DNA of 64,000 nt from Gonocerus acuteangulatus (GCA_946811695.1 OX328127.1:44086269-44150268), one strand, 5' to 3'; shown: positions 36,201 through 49,909, numbered from the stretch's first letter. The notes: generated by a model from the sequence alone, not told the origin. A program made the numbers and translations.

Positions 36201-36207
36201 ATAGTAC

Positions 36208-36265
36208 GGCTACCTATAGATAGCTCGGCACTCAAGGCGTAGATGCAGATACGTCGTAAAAAAAA
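36208..36265 (+). mobile_element. SINE mixed-tail fragment
   Basis: GGCTACCTATAGATAGCTCG, then GCACTCAAGGCGTAGATGC, then an A run. It has the same order of family B and family A tail pieces as 25690-25785. Confidence 0.5.
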
Positions 36266-36380
36266 TTAAAAATAATTGGACGAATGTCCTATCCTGAATT
36301 CGGGAAATACACCCCTGAACACGGGAAATTCAGCCCGTGTAGACATATCAATGTAAAGCTCATTATTTCTGGGCACTTTT

Positions 36381-36560
36381 TTTATTATTATTATTTACGG
36401 CTCATTGTCTTCTGGACCATTAGCGCGGAAATCCCTTTTGCAGCTAGGAATTTTCTCAACGAGCCTTGAGATGATATAATCCTGCCTCCGGTGGGACTCG
36501 AAACCACCATCTCCCGCATGAGATTCTAAAGCGTTAGCTACTAGACCACGTGGAGACCCT
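36381..36560 (-). mobile_element. tRNA-derived SINE, family A
   Basis: The minus strand reads GGGTCTCCACGTGGTCTAGT, a B box GGTTTCGAGTCCC (36491-36505), and a body with TTGAGAAAATTCCTAGCTG. A tail CGCTAATGGTCCAGAAG and a TAA-type repeat (36381-36396) follow. It is clearly the same family as 3428-3593. The open frame across it (Arg-Gly-Leu-Val-Ala-Asn-Ala-Leu-Glu) is a by-product of the tRNA-like head. Confidence 0.8.
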
Positions 36561-37067
36561 GTGTGGGTTCTATTCTTCTCACGATTGTGGTTATAAGTGA
36601 TTTTCTTGCAACTCAAGCCCACTTAAGTCTGCCCTCCCCCCCTGATTCGCCTGCCCTAAATTGAGCGTATCAGGGTTTCCAAAGAAACCCGACCTCATCG
36701 TTGTCCATCCACTACAAGGAAGAGTTCTTCAGGAGGATAAGTCTTACTCTAGGTGATTGGAGGTGTCATTGGTTAACGATAACTATTGTAAGAAAGATGA
36801 TAAATATTTAAGTACCCAGCCCCGTATCATATTATATACCTCGTGTATTAGAGTTCTTCATGCAGTCCCTTACCGTGAGAATAAGTATCTCGAAACCAAG
36901 CAGTTTTCACTCCAGTATTTGCTCTCGTAGATAAGGCGAGACAGAGTTCAATGACTGTAAGGCTCCTCCTCACAGCCGTCTTCAATGCAGAACATTTAGT
37001 TTTACTCCTTTAGATAATAATTATTGATTATAACAATGACTTACATCTGAGTAAATAAATAATTATC
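36561..37067. other. Unrecognised stretch
   Basis: No supported gene or repeat. Confidence 0.35.
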
Positions 37068-37136
37068 GTGGTAACCTATAGATACCCCATCCTAATATTC
37101 TTAGGTGATAATAATGGATGTTAAAATTTAAATAAA
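37068..37136 (+). mobile_element. SINE family B tail fragment
   Basis: GGTAACCTATAGATACCCCA, then ATCCTAATATTC and TGGATGTTAAAATT: family B tail without a head. Confidence 0.65.
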
Positions 37137-37786
37137 TATCACAAATATCAAACGTCATATGTAGTTTTAGATTTTTCGTATATTTTTAATCGAAAACGAT
37201 TCGGAAGTCGTGGTATGTTTAAGAGGATGACTAATTAGTTCTTTGTATCGAAAATCCCTGTCATCTGATACTATTTTAGTCAAGTCAAAAACATTTTTTT
37301 TCTTTAATGGTTTATTGTAAATTCGTGAATTTTACGACACATATTTTATAAGTATCTCTTGCCGGATTAGACTCAAGGAGAGATATAGAGAGAGGGCTGA
37401 TCTCGCGGATGTGTTATATACACCTAATGCATTCGAATCAAGCCGAGGATGAGATAGCTAAACAAAAATGACCTTGCATCAAATAAAATAGTCTTTTAGA
37501 TGGATTGAATAACGCCCGCCCTCGGTCCTAAACAATCATCTCCCTGGTCATTTTCTCATTCTCAAACCCAATAAGCTGGCTCTTTACTTTTAGTACTTTA
37601 TAGATAAAGTATCTTTTAACCTGAAATTTAAAAGCTTCTTTTTTTTATTTTGGCGAGTTCCCTCCCTCCTCTTAAGAAGCAAATCAGCTTATTATATCTA
37701 GTCTTGGACGTAAACCGGAGGTTCTCTTGAAATTCGTTCTAGAAAAAGTCAGGAAAATGTGTAAAGTGTGTTATTATTTTTATCTA
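37137..37786. other. Unrecognised stretch
   Basis: No supported gene or repeat family. Confidence 0.35.
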
Positions 37787-37907
37787 TTAGCACTTTCCTC
37801 CGAAGGAAAGTAGCTATTGAGGTTGCACTCATTACGGAATTTTTGAAAAATTTCTTCGAATCTTTATCGATCCTACCTAGTAGACACCGAAAATGACCCC
37901 AGTTAAA

Positions 37908-37975
<68 letters not shown>

Positions 37976-38573
37976 GATATAAAGATAGAGTTATATATGT
38001 GTCCGTCAACACGATACCGGCCAGAGTTTTTGTTTCTTCGTACGAAACTTGGTATGTAGTATTCCCCAAACAAACGATTGAACGAGTTCGTTAACCAACA
38101 AAATCAGTCCATCCGGAGAGGGGGTTTACTCTGGAGTCAAAGTAGTTATTTGCCAATACCAGTCGTAATTTTTGTTATATTTCAACGAAACTCGGTATTC
38201 GTTCTGTTTAACTAAAGAGAAAAATTTGTTGTAAAAATAAACTAAATCGGTTCATTAGGAGGGGGGGGGGGTTACTCCGGACCCAAATTACTAATTTGCT
38301 CATACCGGCCGTAATTTCTGCTGTATTGTAACGAAACGTGGTATACATCCTGGGTATCTAATAAGGAAGAAGTGTAGTAAAAATGAACTAAATCGGTCTA
38401 TCGGAAGGAGGGGATTTACATTGTACTATGTTTGAATTGAATTGAAACAGGTGTTATTTATGTTTTTATTTTATTTATCTATATACGTTATTTTAAGCAA
38501 ATTATTCAGGAATGCATTCGACACTACCCAATTCTGAGGAATGTGCTTAGTTATGCAGCTCCTGCGTGACGGA
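37787..38573 (-). mobile_element. Helentron-like element, copy 4 (short form)
   Basis: It has the same hairpin-CTAA 3' end (37787-37812 read on minus), (TA)n tract (37912-37971) and 5' end GTCCGTCACGCAGG as copy 1. Only about two to three minisatellite units remain, and there is no insertion, so it is 0.8 kb. The G run in the last unit is extended to about ten (38264-38273). Some substitutions (CAGTTAAAATG, ACGATACCGG) are shared with copy 6 at 56401-57140, marking a subfamily. Confidence 0.85.
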
Positions 38574-38699
38574 CTTTTATCTATTTACCTATAATCACCG
38601 AAGAAGAAAATGTTATTAAAAATAAAGTAATGTAGATGGTGGAAGAGTATATTCATATGAGATAGATAGAATTAAAATTGGATAGTGAACTACCCAAAT

Positions 38700-39115
38700 T
38701 ATATTTTATTATCCAACTTAATGCAACGTTTTGGACTTGATTGTCCTTCTTCATTCATAAAACTGTTATTTATTTTATATAATATGACTTAGTTATGAAT
38801 CATCACAAATTATTGTATTAAATCATTAGACAATATTTTTATAAAGTCTTTAGCTTCAAGCAATTATGTCAATCTATGCTGTATGCAAAAAAAAAAAAAA
38901 AAAAAAAAAGAAGAAATACTCCATGTAATTTAAGGATGAAGGTTAGAATTATTTGGCAAGACCCTACCTATTATTGCTTGAATGTATGACTTGGCATTAA
39001 TATTGTCTAATAATGTAATACAATAATTTGTGATAATTCATAATTAACTTAAAATTAAGAAATTACAGTATTATGCCAGAAGAAGGACAATGAAGTCCAT
39101 GAAACGTTGAATTAG
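38700..39115. repeat. Inverted repeat with Penelope/hammerhead-like ends
   Basis: The two arms, about 130-150 bp each (roughly 38700-38850 and 38985-39115), are imperfect complements. They share GAAGAAGGACAAT, AAGTCC, AACGTTG and ATTATTGTATTA-type blocks, around a centre with a poly(A) run (38886-38908). GGAC/GTCC could form hammerhead stem II and GAAACGTT the following core, but the first core is CAGAAGA or TGAAGAA, so these are at best decayed ribozymes. Confidence 0.55.
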
Positions 39116-39520
39116 CCTTTCTCCTAAGGAATCTAAATGAATTGTATTTTCGTAATTTCATTTTAAAATAGAAATATCTACTTTTTCTACTTTCTGTCAA
39201 TTTTAAGAAACAATAATCAAAATTAATATTTACCGCCTCTAGCAAAAATGTAACGTAGACTGCCAGTCGTCTGAACAAATTTGATCTTAACGTGCCGCGT
39301 TAAATATAATTCTTTACGACCATTTGAGCTTGAAACCTCGTACTACCTTGAAAAGGAATTTCTAAATGCTCCATAAATTATTATGGAGCAAAATAAATAA
39401 ATAAATTATTGTGGGGTATGTGATCCCAGTTCGGGAAATAATTGCTCAACAGTTCAAAAGTGCTGGTTTCTTGCATTTTAACTATTCTTTTGTCTGTCTT
39501 TCCCCCGCGTTTTATTGCTT

Positions 39521-39589
<69 letters not shown>

Positions 39590-41105
39590 TATAACCTAAA
39601 ATATAACTAACTTGACAACGAGTTGATTAAGACAATTTAAATTTTCCTCGCTGACATCCCTCTCAGTATGTGGTCTGATGAACGCGAAGATACCCGGTAG
39701 TGGGCAATTATGCTAATGATTTGCTGCACAAAATAAGTTTTTGGTGCATAATATTAATGAATAACATCGATTTGTCGAGTTTATTCTGTGTCAGAAGGAG
39801 CCATCAAGAAGCAAAAATAGAAAATTATATAACAAGGCTATTTAAAAAGAAATTAATTCTTCTTTATTAATAATAAAATAAATGATAATTCTTTTGAACA
39901 TACATAATAATAAACTGAATAACTGATTAAGGAAAACAAGTGTCCATCATAGAAAATGTGACGTCGACTGCAGTTCGTAGGATCTCTGTGTAAGAGCAGC
40001 CGGTAAATATAAGGGCCTTACGTACCTTTTCGGCGGAGAGGTAGCCACTGAACGAAGTTACAGTAAGCTCAACATTAAAGTCTATGAATAAATTAGACAC
40101 ACGGATGTGGACTGCCACCTCCTTGTACCTCTAGCTTTGGAGATTGTTGCGTGAAAAGTTATTTTTCAATCTCACATATGTATGTCATATAAGGAACATG
40201 AAAAAGACAGGAGACCAATAAGCACAGCTCCGATGAGTGACAACTGACTTTTCCGACGATTTTTCATGTCATGTCACTCGTGAGAGGGAAATGTGTTTTT
40301 TTTATTCAGATTAATTGGTCAAGACGGATACTACTGGGATAGCGGCCTAAATTGAAAATCCACGAGGTATATGTCATTTTGAACTAAATCGTGAAAACTC
40401 TTGCGCTACTTCATTTACTTAATTTAACACGATCCTTCGGTCTTCTTGGATATAAATTAATACTTTCGTATTTCGGCTATATATTTTACCGTGACTTCAT
40501 ACCGGAGTAGGCACAAACATTCTAAGGGGTACTACGTAAGTACGACTAAATAAAAAATCTTGACTTACAAATACACCACTTGCATTATCGACCCCTCTTA
40601 TTCGTTTTACAAAAAATAAGCAAAATTGAAACGAAACGAATCCATCTTTTGTTTTATTTTTTAATAGCTGAATTCAGGTGAGCCAATAAATTATTCTGGA
40701 TCTCGTGAGAAAACATCTATTCAGTAGCCGGTTGAAATATTAAGCGACAGAGGTAATCTGTTTATTGGTCCCTTGATAAGCGCTAACCCCGTAGGGACAT
40801 TGATCGCTAAAAAAACCATAGGGGGTAGGGTTATTTTTACACCAACCTCCCCCTAACCTCTTCCTTTTTATCAGCAAGTATTGAACGGCAAATCTACCAA
40901 TCCTCTGATAAGACGGTGATAGCTCATAACCTGGTCAATCATCCATCCTCAAACCAATTTCGTGTCTCTTTTTAAACAAGTGGTTTCCCTTGATTTGTTT
41001 GTTTTCTCTCGGCAAATTTACTTGTTAATCGAAATCCAAGGTACCAATATAAATTGACCGTTTACTACAAATATTCCTGGCGTACGTTTTAAAAATAATC
41101 GGACA
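39116..41105. other. Unrecognised stretch with a (TA)n array
   Basis: A (TA)n array lies at 39524-39586. No gene or repeat family recognised elsewhere. Confidence 0.4.
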
Positions 41106-41109
41106 TGAG

Positions 41110-41185
41110 AGGGGTCTCCCCGGCTTGTTGGGACAATTCCTCGCTGCACCCTGAATGTCGGCGCTAATGGCCTAGACGTCGACGC
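41110..41185 (+). mobile_element. SINE family A body/tail fragment
   Basis: GGACAATTCCTCGCTGCACC, then TGTCGGCGCTAATGGCC and AGACGTCGACGCG, matching the end of the family A SINE without its tRNA-like head. Confidence 0.65.
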
Positions 41186-41239
41186 GATTTTCGATTGAGC
41201 AATCTCATTCGGAGAAATCGGTGATTAATTTCAGCATAG

Positions 41240-41378
41240 GATACTGCCAGTTTCTTTTTACGATGCCTAAGATCTTGCTTCGCTTTGAGATTTCATTTTG
41301 CATATGTTTACATTTTTCAAGAACGATTAAGACAAAACATTAGCTGTTTCTATTCTAAGCTTTTAAAATGACACTAGG
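41240..41378 (+). repeat. Dispersed repeat, copy B
   Basis: Partner of 16838-16975 in the same orientation, about 80 percent alike by eye. Class unknown. Confidence 0.65.
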
Positions 41379-41993
41379 GATAAGAATGGAAACGCGCTAA
41401 GATGACGCACTCCGAGCCGGGTTTTTATCTTTTAAGAAAGACGTCCCTACTGCCCTATACCGTTCTCCAAATTTCTAGTGTTGCTAAATCATTTAACAGA
41501 ATTTTTTTCAAAAATCCAAAAAAAATGAAGAATAAATATCAACTTTATTCAAGGACTTCTAACTGTGGAGGCGCTGATTGATCAATAAACAATATTTAGC
41601 TCGTGAGTAAATTGTGTTGATTCGGTGCAAAGTAAAAGCCTTTTATGATAGAAGCTATGCACGGGGCTAGATGAGTATAATGTGTATCAGTGACTGGAGG
41701 GACAGTACCTACCACGTGACATGACTTCTCTCTCTCTCCCACCCTCCTGATAACATTCCTCGCATGGCGTCTTATATGCGCCTCTTATTCTGGGGGTATC
41801 TCATGTTTTTAGCATGGAATATGCGTTAGTCATGACCTAGCTGACCGAAAAAATAACGCTAAAGCTCTCTTCAAGGCTACTCCGAAACTCTCGGTCTGTG
41901 GTCAGCAGAACATGTACTGAAATTGAGAAGGATGTGACCCGGAAGTGGTCCTTATGTGAACGGCAAACATAACTATACTCAAAGTGTGCAGTC

Positions 41994-42033
<40 letters not shown>

Positions 42034-42689
42034 TGGGAGTAGGTTCAAATCAGATAAAACGAAGAGGAGGCAGAGGGTCTGGGGGGGGGGGCAACAATAA
42101 CAATTTAATTGATTCTGAATGTTACAACTCTTTAATATATTTGGTAGAAGAAGGGGGCGTTAAATTCAAACTTTTTGTTCTGTGGAAGCATGTCAGGGTT
42201 TCTTCCACTGCATATTAAATCTGCCTAAACTCTCATATTTATTTTTTCTTTATATAATTTTTGATTTATAGATCCTATAATAAACACAAATATGCCAATT
42301 GGATTATGGATATTTATCAAATTTTACAAATAGTTATACATTTTTATACTATTAGGTATACATCTAATTATAACTTAAAAATAGAAGTTCCTTAAAAAAA
42401 AGTATTAAATAAAAATAAATAAAAAAAGAATCTAAGTGTGACGTGTAAAACATTGAAAACATAGGAGTCATTTCATAATAATTTATGATTTATTTTATTT
42501 GTGCGCCGCCACTCTTGTTGCTTGGACGGAACAAATAGTAAAACAAGAGTAAGCTATAAAAACAAATTAAACTTTTGTGTATATGTTAGTGGTTTCATGA
42601 TCTTTAATTATAGTTTCAATATGTTGGCTACCATCTGTTAGAAGTTCAGTAAGGTCCACAGTTATGTCTAAATGTTCTCTTCGTTTGCA
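41379..42689. other. Unrecognised stretch with poly(T)
   Basis: A poly(T) run lies at 41998-42027 and a G run at 42081-42090. No gene or family recognised. Confidence 0.35.
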
Positions 42690-42850
42690 GTTTGTCAGTA
42701 TGGGCGTATTTACCCTGGTTTACTGGGTGCCCAGAGGACCTCAAAACCAGTTTACACTAAAATGTTGAAAACTCCCTATCCCCAAATTCCCGAGTGCTCC
42801 CCCCCCTTAAATGATTTCCTGTATACCCTCCCGTTTGTCAGTATAAGTTT
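42690..42850 (+). repeat. Dispersed G/C-run repeat, copy A
   Basis: GGGCGTATTTACC, TGGTTTACTGGGTGCCCAG, GGACCTCAAAAC and a C run correspond in order to the complement of 57490-57745. Class unknown. The frame at 42672-42950 has no recognisable protein features. Confidence 0.6.
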
Positions 42851-43239
42851 CATTGTGAGTATTTCTTTACACTGTTTACTAATAGGTATGTTCACAAATT
42901 GGTGGACTCTCATAAAATTGGCTTTAGATTGTTTTAGCGGTGAATTGTAAATCGTTTGAAGACACCTAAGGGAGGGAAGAATATAGTTCGACCAAATTTA
43001 TTTTAGAAATATTTTGGGCTATATTTATATGCGATAGGATTGCCATCATCACCTAAATTGCTAACGCCCACGAGAATTTCTTATGAAATCCCTTAACCCT
43101 ATTGATAGAGAAGTGGGCCAGTCAAGAAGGAGAGATACTCACTCAGAGACACTACTGAAAGAAGCAGATAACAAAGAGAAGCAGAGTGAAGATGTAAAAC
43201 AGGCCGATTGAGAATGGAGATGCAAAATAGTAGGATTTG
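42851..43239. other. Unrecognised stretch
   Basis: No supported gene or repeat. Confidence 0.35.
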
Positions 43240-43510
43240 AAAATGAAAAGGCGGTAGATAGGTGTTATCAGAATAGCGGCGGCAGGTAGGGCGGGCTAGT
43301 GATAGCACAGCTCGCGATGACCTTGGATGCAGCAACAGTTGCGGTGTTGCCAGCACCCATCGTTGTCTCCCGAGTTGCTTCTTTATGCCGACGAGAACAC
43401 TTTATCGGTCCCATCTTCCTCAACAAGTTAGCCCCTCTAGACGTTGCATCTTTTCGTATATGCCCACGCAACAAAGGTGGCTGTCCTGCAACTGGTTCTC
43501 CCGAAAATTT
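43240..43510. other. GC-rich patch with overlapping open frames, unidentified
   Basis: This block is clearly richer in G and C, and in CG dinucleotides, than the surrounding third-GC DNA. It is open for about 81 codons on both strands (43299-43544 plus, 43268-43513 minus). Neither translation shows a domain I know, and no splice structure can be argued with confidence. It could be an old retroelement piece or an exon. Confidence 0.3.
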
Positions 43511-43544
43511 CAATAAAAAAAATCATGATTTTTTCATCATATAA

Positions 43545-44939
43545 AAATCATACATGATGAATGATGTATTTCTCCGGATTTTTTGAAACACGAAGAACTT
43601 AAATCATCTAGGTTTCAAAAATATCAATTACTAACAATGTCAGCACATACACACATTAATTGTTTCTTAACGGTATATGAATTGCTATTACAAACAAAAA
43701 TTATTTCTAAAATATTCAAGAATAACTCTGGTTTGGTACTAGTAAATAGTGAGCATGCGATAGTAAATCGGGAAAAAAAAACATCAATGGCACGCGAGTT
43801 AATGATTGAGAAATTATCGGGTTAGAGTTATAAAAGGACTAATTAAAATCAACAGAGTGTTTTATCAACACAAACAACTGGGACCGCTTGTAACAAAGCC
43901 AAATATATCTAGAACGAAATAAAAATTCGCGTTACAGAAACCAACTAAACCTACCACCTTTCTTAGAAAGGCAACTGCTATAATAATCATGTTCTTCTAT
44001 ATATATGCCATAACAGAATAGTTTAAATATATATATAAACATGAAAATGGCATTATTGCATTTACAGAGCCTACAATTGTCATTGGAATGGTGTTTCAAT
44101 TTCAATGTTATTTTTTTATTAGTTATAATTACAGTATGGTTCATGTTTGTACGTCTACTCTTTATAATTTTATATGATAATGACTGTCTACATTTGAAAA
44201 GGGGTATACGTTCGAATATTTTCGGTATACGTCGATTTCTCAATCATCGATGATCAGAAAAATAACTTTCGAGATTAACACCAGTTCTTCTATCATCAAA
44301 GAATAGGATAGAACGCTTGATGCATGAGAGGATGCCAAGGAGCTAAAGCTGTTATTCAGGCGTTTCCAGCTCCTTCCAGGTATAAGGACTCCAAATCCTA
44401 GATGTAAAAAGCTTGTAGGCCATTTAAAGTAATTTTTTTTTTTTTTTTTTTTTTTTGGTGCATCTACTGCCGAGGTCATTAGCACCAATTTAAAGTAAAT
44501 ATTAAAAATTTTCTCTTTTATGACTAAAATTGTTTAATTTTTTCTATTATACTTACTATAAAGAGCTACTTGTAAAATGTTCAATGCCGATTATGTTGAC
44601 TGAGTAGGTAAGTGAACATTTTAAACAAATATTTTGTTTATTAAAAATTTTGCTTACATCGGGTACTCGCTCAAAGGTTGGTGTCTTTTGCTCAAATTTT
44701 AAGAGACATTTTTACTATTAAAAAACATTACTAGATAGTACTGTTTACTGATGTATTAAAAATGTGGAGTAAACACCTACCTTGGAGGGATAATTTATTT
44801 ATTTAATTCTTAACATCCACTTATACATATCACAGATTTTTGAGCGAGTAACCTTAGCTTTAAAAATACTTCGATGGTGTCAAAAATCTCTACGATTTCC
44901 AAATTATTACAATCGTGGCCCGCATAATCAATATACACC

Positions 44940-45002
<63 letters not shown>

Positions 45003-46835
45003 ATGTGTGTGTGTGTGTTTATACATATACTTGTGAAGATGTACCCCTCTAAATGTTGATAAGTACATATACTTACGCGATTTTAGAAACCACAAGGCAT
45101 TTACACTTGAGCTATTTGACTTGCACGTCTAGAATATGATTTGAATGCTGAAATGTAACGAGTGCTCAGGTGTACATAATGAACTTCATGTCAACTGAAG
45201 ACCTTGTTGAGGCTAACAAATTATATGAGCTCGAGACAAAAGGTTCTCAAGGAAGAAACCTAATGTCTTAATTTTCGTTACATTTTCCTCCTTCAAAAAA
45301 AGTTCAGACATGAATGCGTACCTCAAAATATTATTATATAGGTACGGTTTTCTCCGTTTCCAGGCGATTTAAACTTCGACAGATTTATATCCAACCGGAT
45401 TAAATTGAATTTTATTGTTGTTATTTTACGATTCACGTCTCTGATCAGTGCCATCGAAGTGCTATTTAAAAAAAACATATTAAAAGAAGAAGCAAATATC
45501 GAATAAATAGGTTAAATAAAGTAATAGAAATAAAAATTGAAAAGAGGAAATTAAAAAATAATAAAAACCAATCCAATGAAACTTACACCAAATAAAATAA
45601 AATATGAAATAAATTAACTATGAAATAATTTAATCTTGAAATAAGAAGTTGTGTTTTTTTTTTTTATATTTGGTCAAATATGTTACAATTTTTTAAATTT
45701 ATAATTACTGTGCGTTGATTGTGAGTTTTTTCTACGTATATGTTGTTAGATATTTCGAGTAATTCTAGTTACGTCTTTGAAGTATAATTTGTTTGGTTAG
45801 TATTCGAAATAAACGAAGATATAGTTGCCAACACCTAGATTACTAATCATTCTTCTGAAAATGCATTCCAATATTCTACAATATGTGTTATTAATCTTTC
45901 AAAAATTTGTGGAAGGAAATATTTAAAAATGGACATGGGCTTTTAGGCATACATTTTGGTAATGTACTTCGGTTAGGTTAGCCAGAAACGACGGATTGTG
46001 TTGAAACATTTTTCCTGAAGTTTAACATTAAACTAAAATAAGATATTTAAATTTTACTTTCGTTAGGAGTTAGGAATGTATAAAAAAAGATTTAAATATT
46101 AATTGACAGACTTTTTTAAATATCTCAAAAGCAGTTATCATACCGCGGTAAGCGGGAGGCTACCATTCGAAAGCTTACTAAATTCCCTACATAAACCTTT
46201 TTAGATTTTTTTTCAGTAGAGCATGATAAGTAAATGAGAAACACGTTTGTAATAGATATTCAATTCATAATGAGGGACTGAGTGAATAAGTTATACATTG
46301 AGCTGGCCATGCTAGTTCCCTCTGCCTTGTGCCACCTAAAATATCCTTTTTATTCGAACTCTAAATGAAGCAGATATTAAAGGTTTTTCACAAATATCAA
46401 ATCAAAATGTTAACCGTTGCTATTTCAAACTTTCTAATTTTGACGATGATTGAGAAGAGAAACACTTCTAAGATAATGCATTTCCTGCGAGTCGGACATT
46501 TTTCCATTTAATGTTGGTTTTATATATCAAATATAATCGGAATAATTGATATGTGCAGTGATTAAACCAGAATTATATAGTTATGCCCGTCGCATATGAG
46601 CTGCATAAACTTGAAGCATTCCTCAAAAAGTTAGTTATTTTATGGTACACCTGAGTCATGTGCTTAAACTAGACGATATAAAAACAATAAATAAATAGTT
46701 TACTGTTTTATATTTATAAACGTTATAGTTACATTTTATTTTTATTTTTTTATGGTTTTATTTATTATTATTTTTAAAATTTATAAGTTTTAGATGCTAT
46801 TTTTCTTTATTTTTTATTTCTTTTTATGTTCCTTT
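43545..46835. other. Unrecognised AT-rich stretch with small repeat scraps
   Basis: 44430-44487 is a minus-strand SINE family A tail (CTAATGACCTCGGCAGTAG) with a poly(T) run. A (TA)n array with TGTG end lies at about 44944-45020. Near 46475-46505 (TTTCCTGCGAGTCGGAC) and 46585-46630 (GAGCTGCATAAACTTGAAGC) are faint Helentron end-like strings. No gene seen. Confidence 0.4.
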
Positions 46836-46956
46836 TTAGCACTTTCCTCCGAAGGAAAGTAGCTATTAAGGTTGGACTCATGACGGAATTTTTGAAAAAT
46901 TTCTTCAAATCTTTATCGATCCTACCTAGTAGACACCGAAAATGACCCCCGTTAAA

Positions 46957-47032
<76 letters not shown>

Positions 47033-48233
47033 CTTTTAACACGATAGCGGCCAGAGTTTTTGTTTTTTCGTCACGAAACTTGGTATATAGCATTCAATTA
47101 GCAAACGATTGAACGAGTTCGTTAACCACCAAAGTCGGTCCACCGGAAGGGGGGGGGGTTTACCCCGAACCCAAAACACTAATTTGACTATGTCAGCCGT
47201 AATATTTGTTATATTTCAACGAAACTTGGTATTCGTAGTGGTAATATAGAGATAAAAGTGAGATATAAAAATGAACTAAATCGGTTCATTAGAAGGGGGG
47301 GTTTACTCCGGACCCACAATACCAATTCGCCACTACCAGCCGTGATTTTTGGTATATTTCGACGAAACTCGGTATTCGTAGTGGTAATCCACAGGTAAAT
47401 ATGTGTTGTAAAAATAAACTAAATCGGTTCATTAGGAGAGGGGGGTTTACTCCGGACCCACAATACCAATTCGCCAGTACCAGCCGTGATTTTTGGTATA
47501 TTTCGACGAAACTCGGTATTCGTAGTGGTAATCTACAGGTAAATATGTGTTGTAAAAATAAACTAAATCGGTTCATTAGGAGGGGGGGGGGGTTTACTCC
47601 GGGCCCACAATACCAATTCGCCAGTACCAGGCGTGATTTTTGGTATATTTCGACGAAACTCGGTATTCGTAGTGGTAATCTACAGGTAAATATGTGTTGT
47701 AAAAATAAACTAAATCGGTTCATTAGAGGGGGGGGGGGGTTACTCCGGACCCAAATTCCTAATATACTCATACCGGTCGTAATTTCTGCTGTATTGTAAC
47801 GAAACGCGGTATACGTCGTGGGTAACTCATGAGAAAGAAGTGTTGTAAAAATGAGCTGAATCGGTCAATCGGAAAGCGGGGGTTTAATTTGTAATATATT
47901 TCAATAGAAAAGCCCGCCAGACGTAGGTTCACAAAGCCGCCGCAAGGAGCGCTTTCTACCACTAGAGTGACTGTATCCTGTTCCTGCGTTAGATCAAAAT
48001 ACGATAATGTGACGTTTTTTGTATTTATTACGTAGTATAATAGGTACCATGTGTAAACATAACTCTGGAAGCAAATTAATAATTGATCAGTTACTCATTA
48101 CAAATTTAAAAGAGAACTATTCATGTTTTTATTTTATTTATGTAGGATATTTTAAGCAAATTGTTCTGGAAAGCAGTCTACACTACCCAAATTCTGAGGA
48201 AAGTGCTTAGTTAGGCAGCTCCTGCGTGACGGA
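46836..48233 (-). mobile_element. Helentron-like element, copy 5 (longest minisatellite)
   Basis: Complete copy with hairpin-CTAA 3' end, (TA)n tract (46966-47028) and 5' GTCCGTCACGCAGG end, closely matching copies 1 and 3. Minisatellite units start at 47283, 47426, 47570 and 47717 (spacing 143, 144 and 147 bp; the differences are in G-run length), with diverged units outside. Because 144 and 147 are multiples of three, frames of 160 and 132 codons on opposite strands stay open. Their repeated peptide (Met-Cys-Cys-Lys-Asn-Lys or Pro-Pro-Leu-Leu-Met-Asn-Arg-Phe) is a by-product and not evidence for a protein. Confidence 0.85.
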
Positions 48234-49783
48234 CTTTTTTTATTTTATAGAGTGCATTGTTTTGATCTTTTTCTTGCAGTTTTACATTTTATGTTCTTTA
48301 CTCATGTTTTAATGTTCTATGCCGGAACAAATTTTTGGCGTTCCTATCTTGTTAACAGACATATACACACATTAAGTATATATAATTATTATCATAATTA
48401 TTTCCATGGTATTAATTTATTCTTAGCTGTCAAACTTATAAGCAATTTGACTCGTATCAATATACACATAAAAACAGAAAGAGGAATACACTCTCGTTAG
48501 TGTTTATTTTCTTCCAGCTGTTTATTAGTGCTGTGTGCTGTGTAGGCTGTAAATTAAAGACTGTTTATTGTTATTGATTGCATGATTTGCATTAAAGAGT
48601 GTCCAAGTTAGTATTGTGATGATAGTTTAACAACCCGTGAGCTTTGATTGTGATCTTTCCATAAAGAAAGTGCTTAGTAAGTGAAATATTTCTTCAATGT
48701 ATTTATTTATTTGCTTGTGATTTATTGATAAATGATTTCTCTCATTCCCAATACCTCTTTATTTACGGACGAGTGTTTATTGAAATCGTATGTTATTTAT
48801 CTCTTTGGAAGCATACATTTAAAAATTCAAAACTTTAACGTGATATTAAAAGTATCTGGGCTAATAAAAAATTTAATTTTAAAATTCTTCTTTTTTTGAG
48901 AAAATAAAAAATAAAAGCTTAAGCCTAATCATCTAAACTTATATGTCTTCTATATTTTTAATTCTTTATTTGTCGTAAATTTATAAAGTCGGACATGGGT
49001 ACAAGTCAGAAATTTAAATAAAAAAATGTAAATTCTAAATATAAATACACTTTATAAACTGGAGATAAATACTTTCTTCATGAAGCAATTATATATATTT
49101 ATTCAATCGAAAATAAGAGTTTACTGGACAAACTGTAAGTAAATTCTTGCGAATTAAGTAATTACTGGAAAATTTAGAGATTAAGTAAACACTTTCACAT
49201 CAGTAAACATCGATATTTTATGCAAGTGGTTGTAAGTAAATTCTTGTAAATCAACCAGTTAAAAGGAAATGCTAATTTTTATCCAATAGACCCATTGTCA
49301 TAAGTGTGTATTATTCTCAACTGAAGTGAGATAAAATTCAAAAAATATTATTAATCAATCTTTCTAACAAGGAATTTCTATAAGGATGCATTTTGATTGA
49401 ATTGATTTAATTTGAAGGTTAATTTGTATTTTTTAAAATATACAATATTTTTTGAATATCCAAAAAAAAAGGTATTAATGATGTACCATCGAAGACATTA
49501 AGAACGTCTGTTTTCTACTGGAGGTTTCCTTGTGGTTAAAATAGTCGTATATATATTATATTATTTATTTTATTTTTGTATTTGTGCGTCGGCTGCCGAG
49601 GCCATTATCTCTTCTTTGTTTTATTGAACGTTTGTTGTTCGGTAGATGAATGTATATAAATATATACGCACACAATATTATATTATTATCCACCTTTCGA
49701 GAGAACCTATTGTTTTCCCATGAATAATTTATATTCTAAATTGTTTTAATTTATTTTAACTTAATTCTTTTATTAGATTAGAA
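48234..49783. other. Unrecognised AT-rich stretch
   Basis: An 82-codon frame (48252-48500) is hydrophobic and A/T-driven. 49585-49620 (GTGCGTCGGCTGCCGAGGCC) resembles a SINE family A tail on the minus strand. Nothing else recognised. Confidence 0.4.
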
Positions 49784-49865
49784 AAGTAGCATTCATGAAA
49801 GATTTTTGAAAAATTCTTCCATTTTTCCTAACTACTCGATACCTAAAATGACCCTCGTTAATTTG

Positions 49866-49909
<44 letters not shown>

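Noticed and set aside
47289..47799. Open frames of 160 codons (minus) and 132 codons (plus) with internally repeated peptide
   Set aside because: They lie wholly in the Helentron minisatellite. Unit spacings divisible by three keep the frame open, both strands are open at once, and other copies of the element have broken frames.
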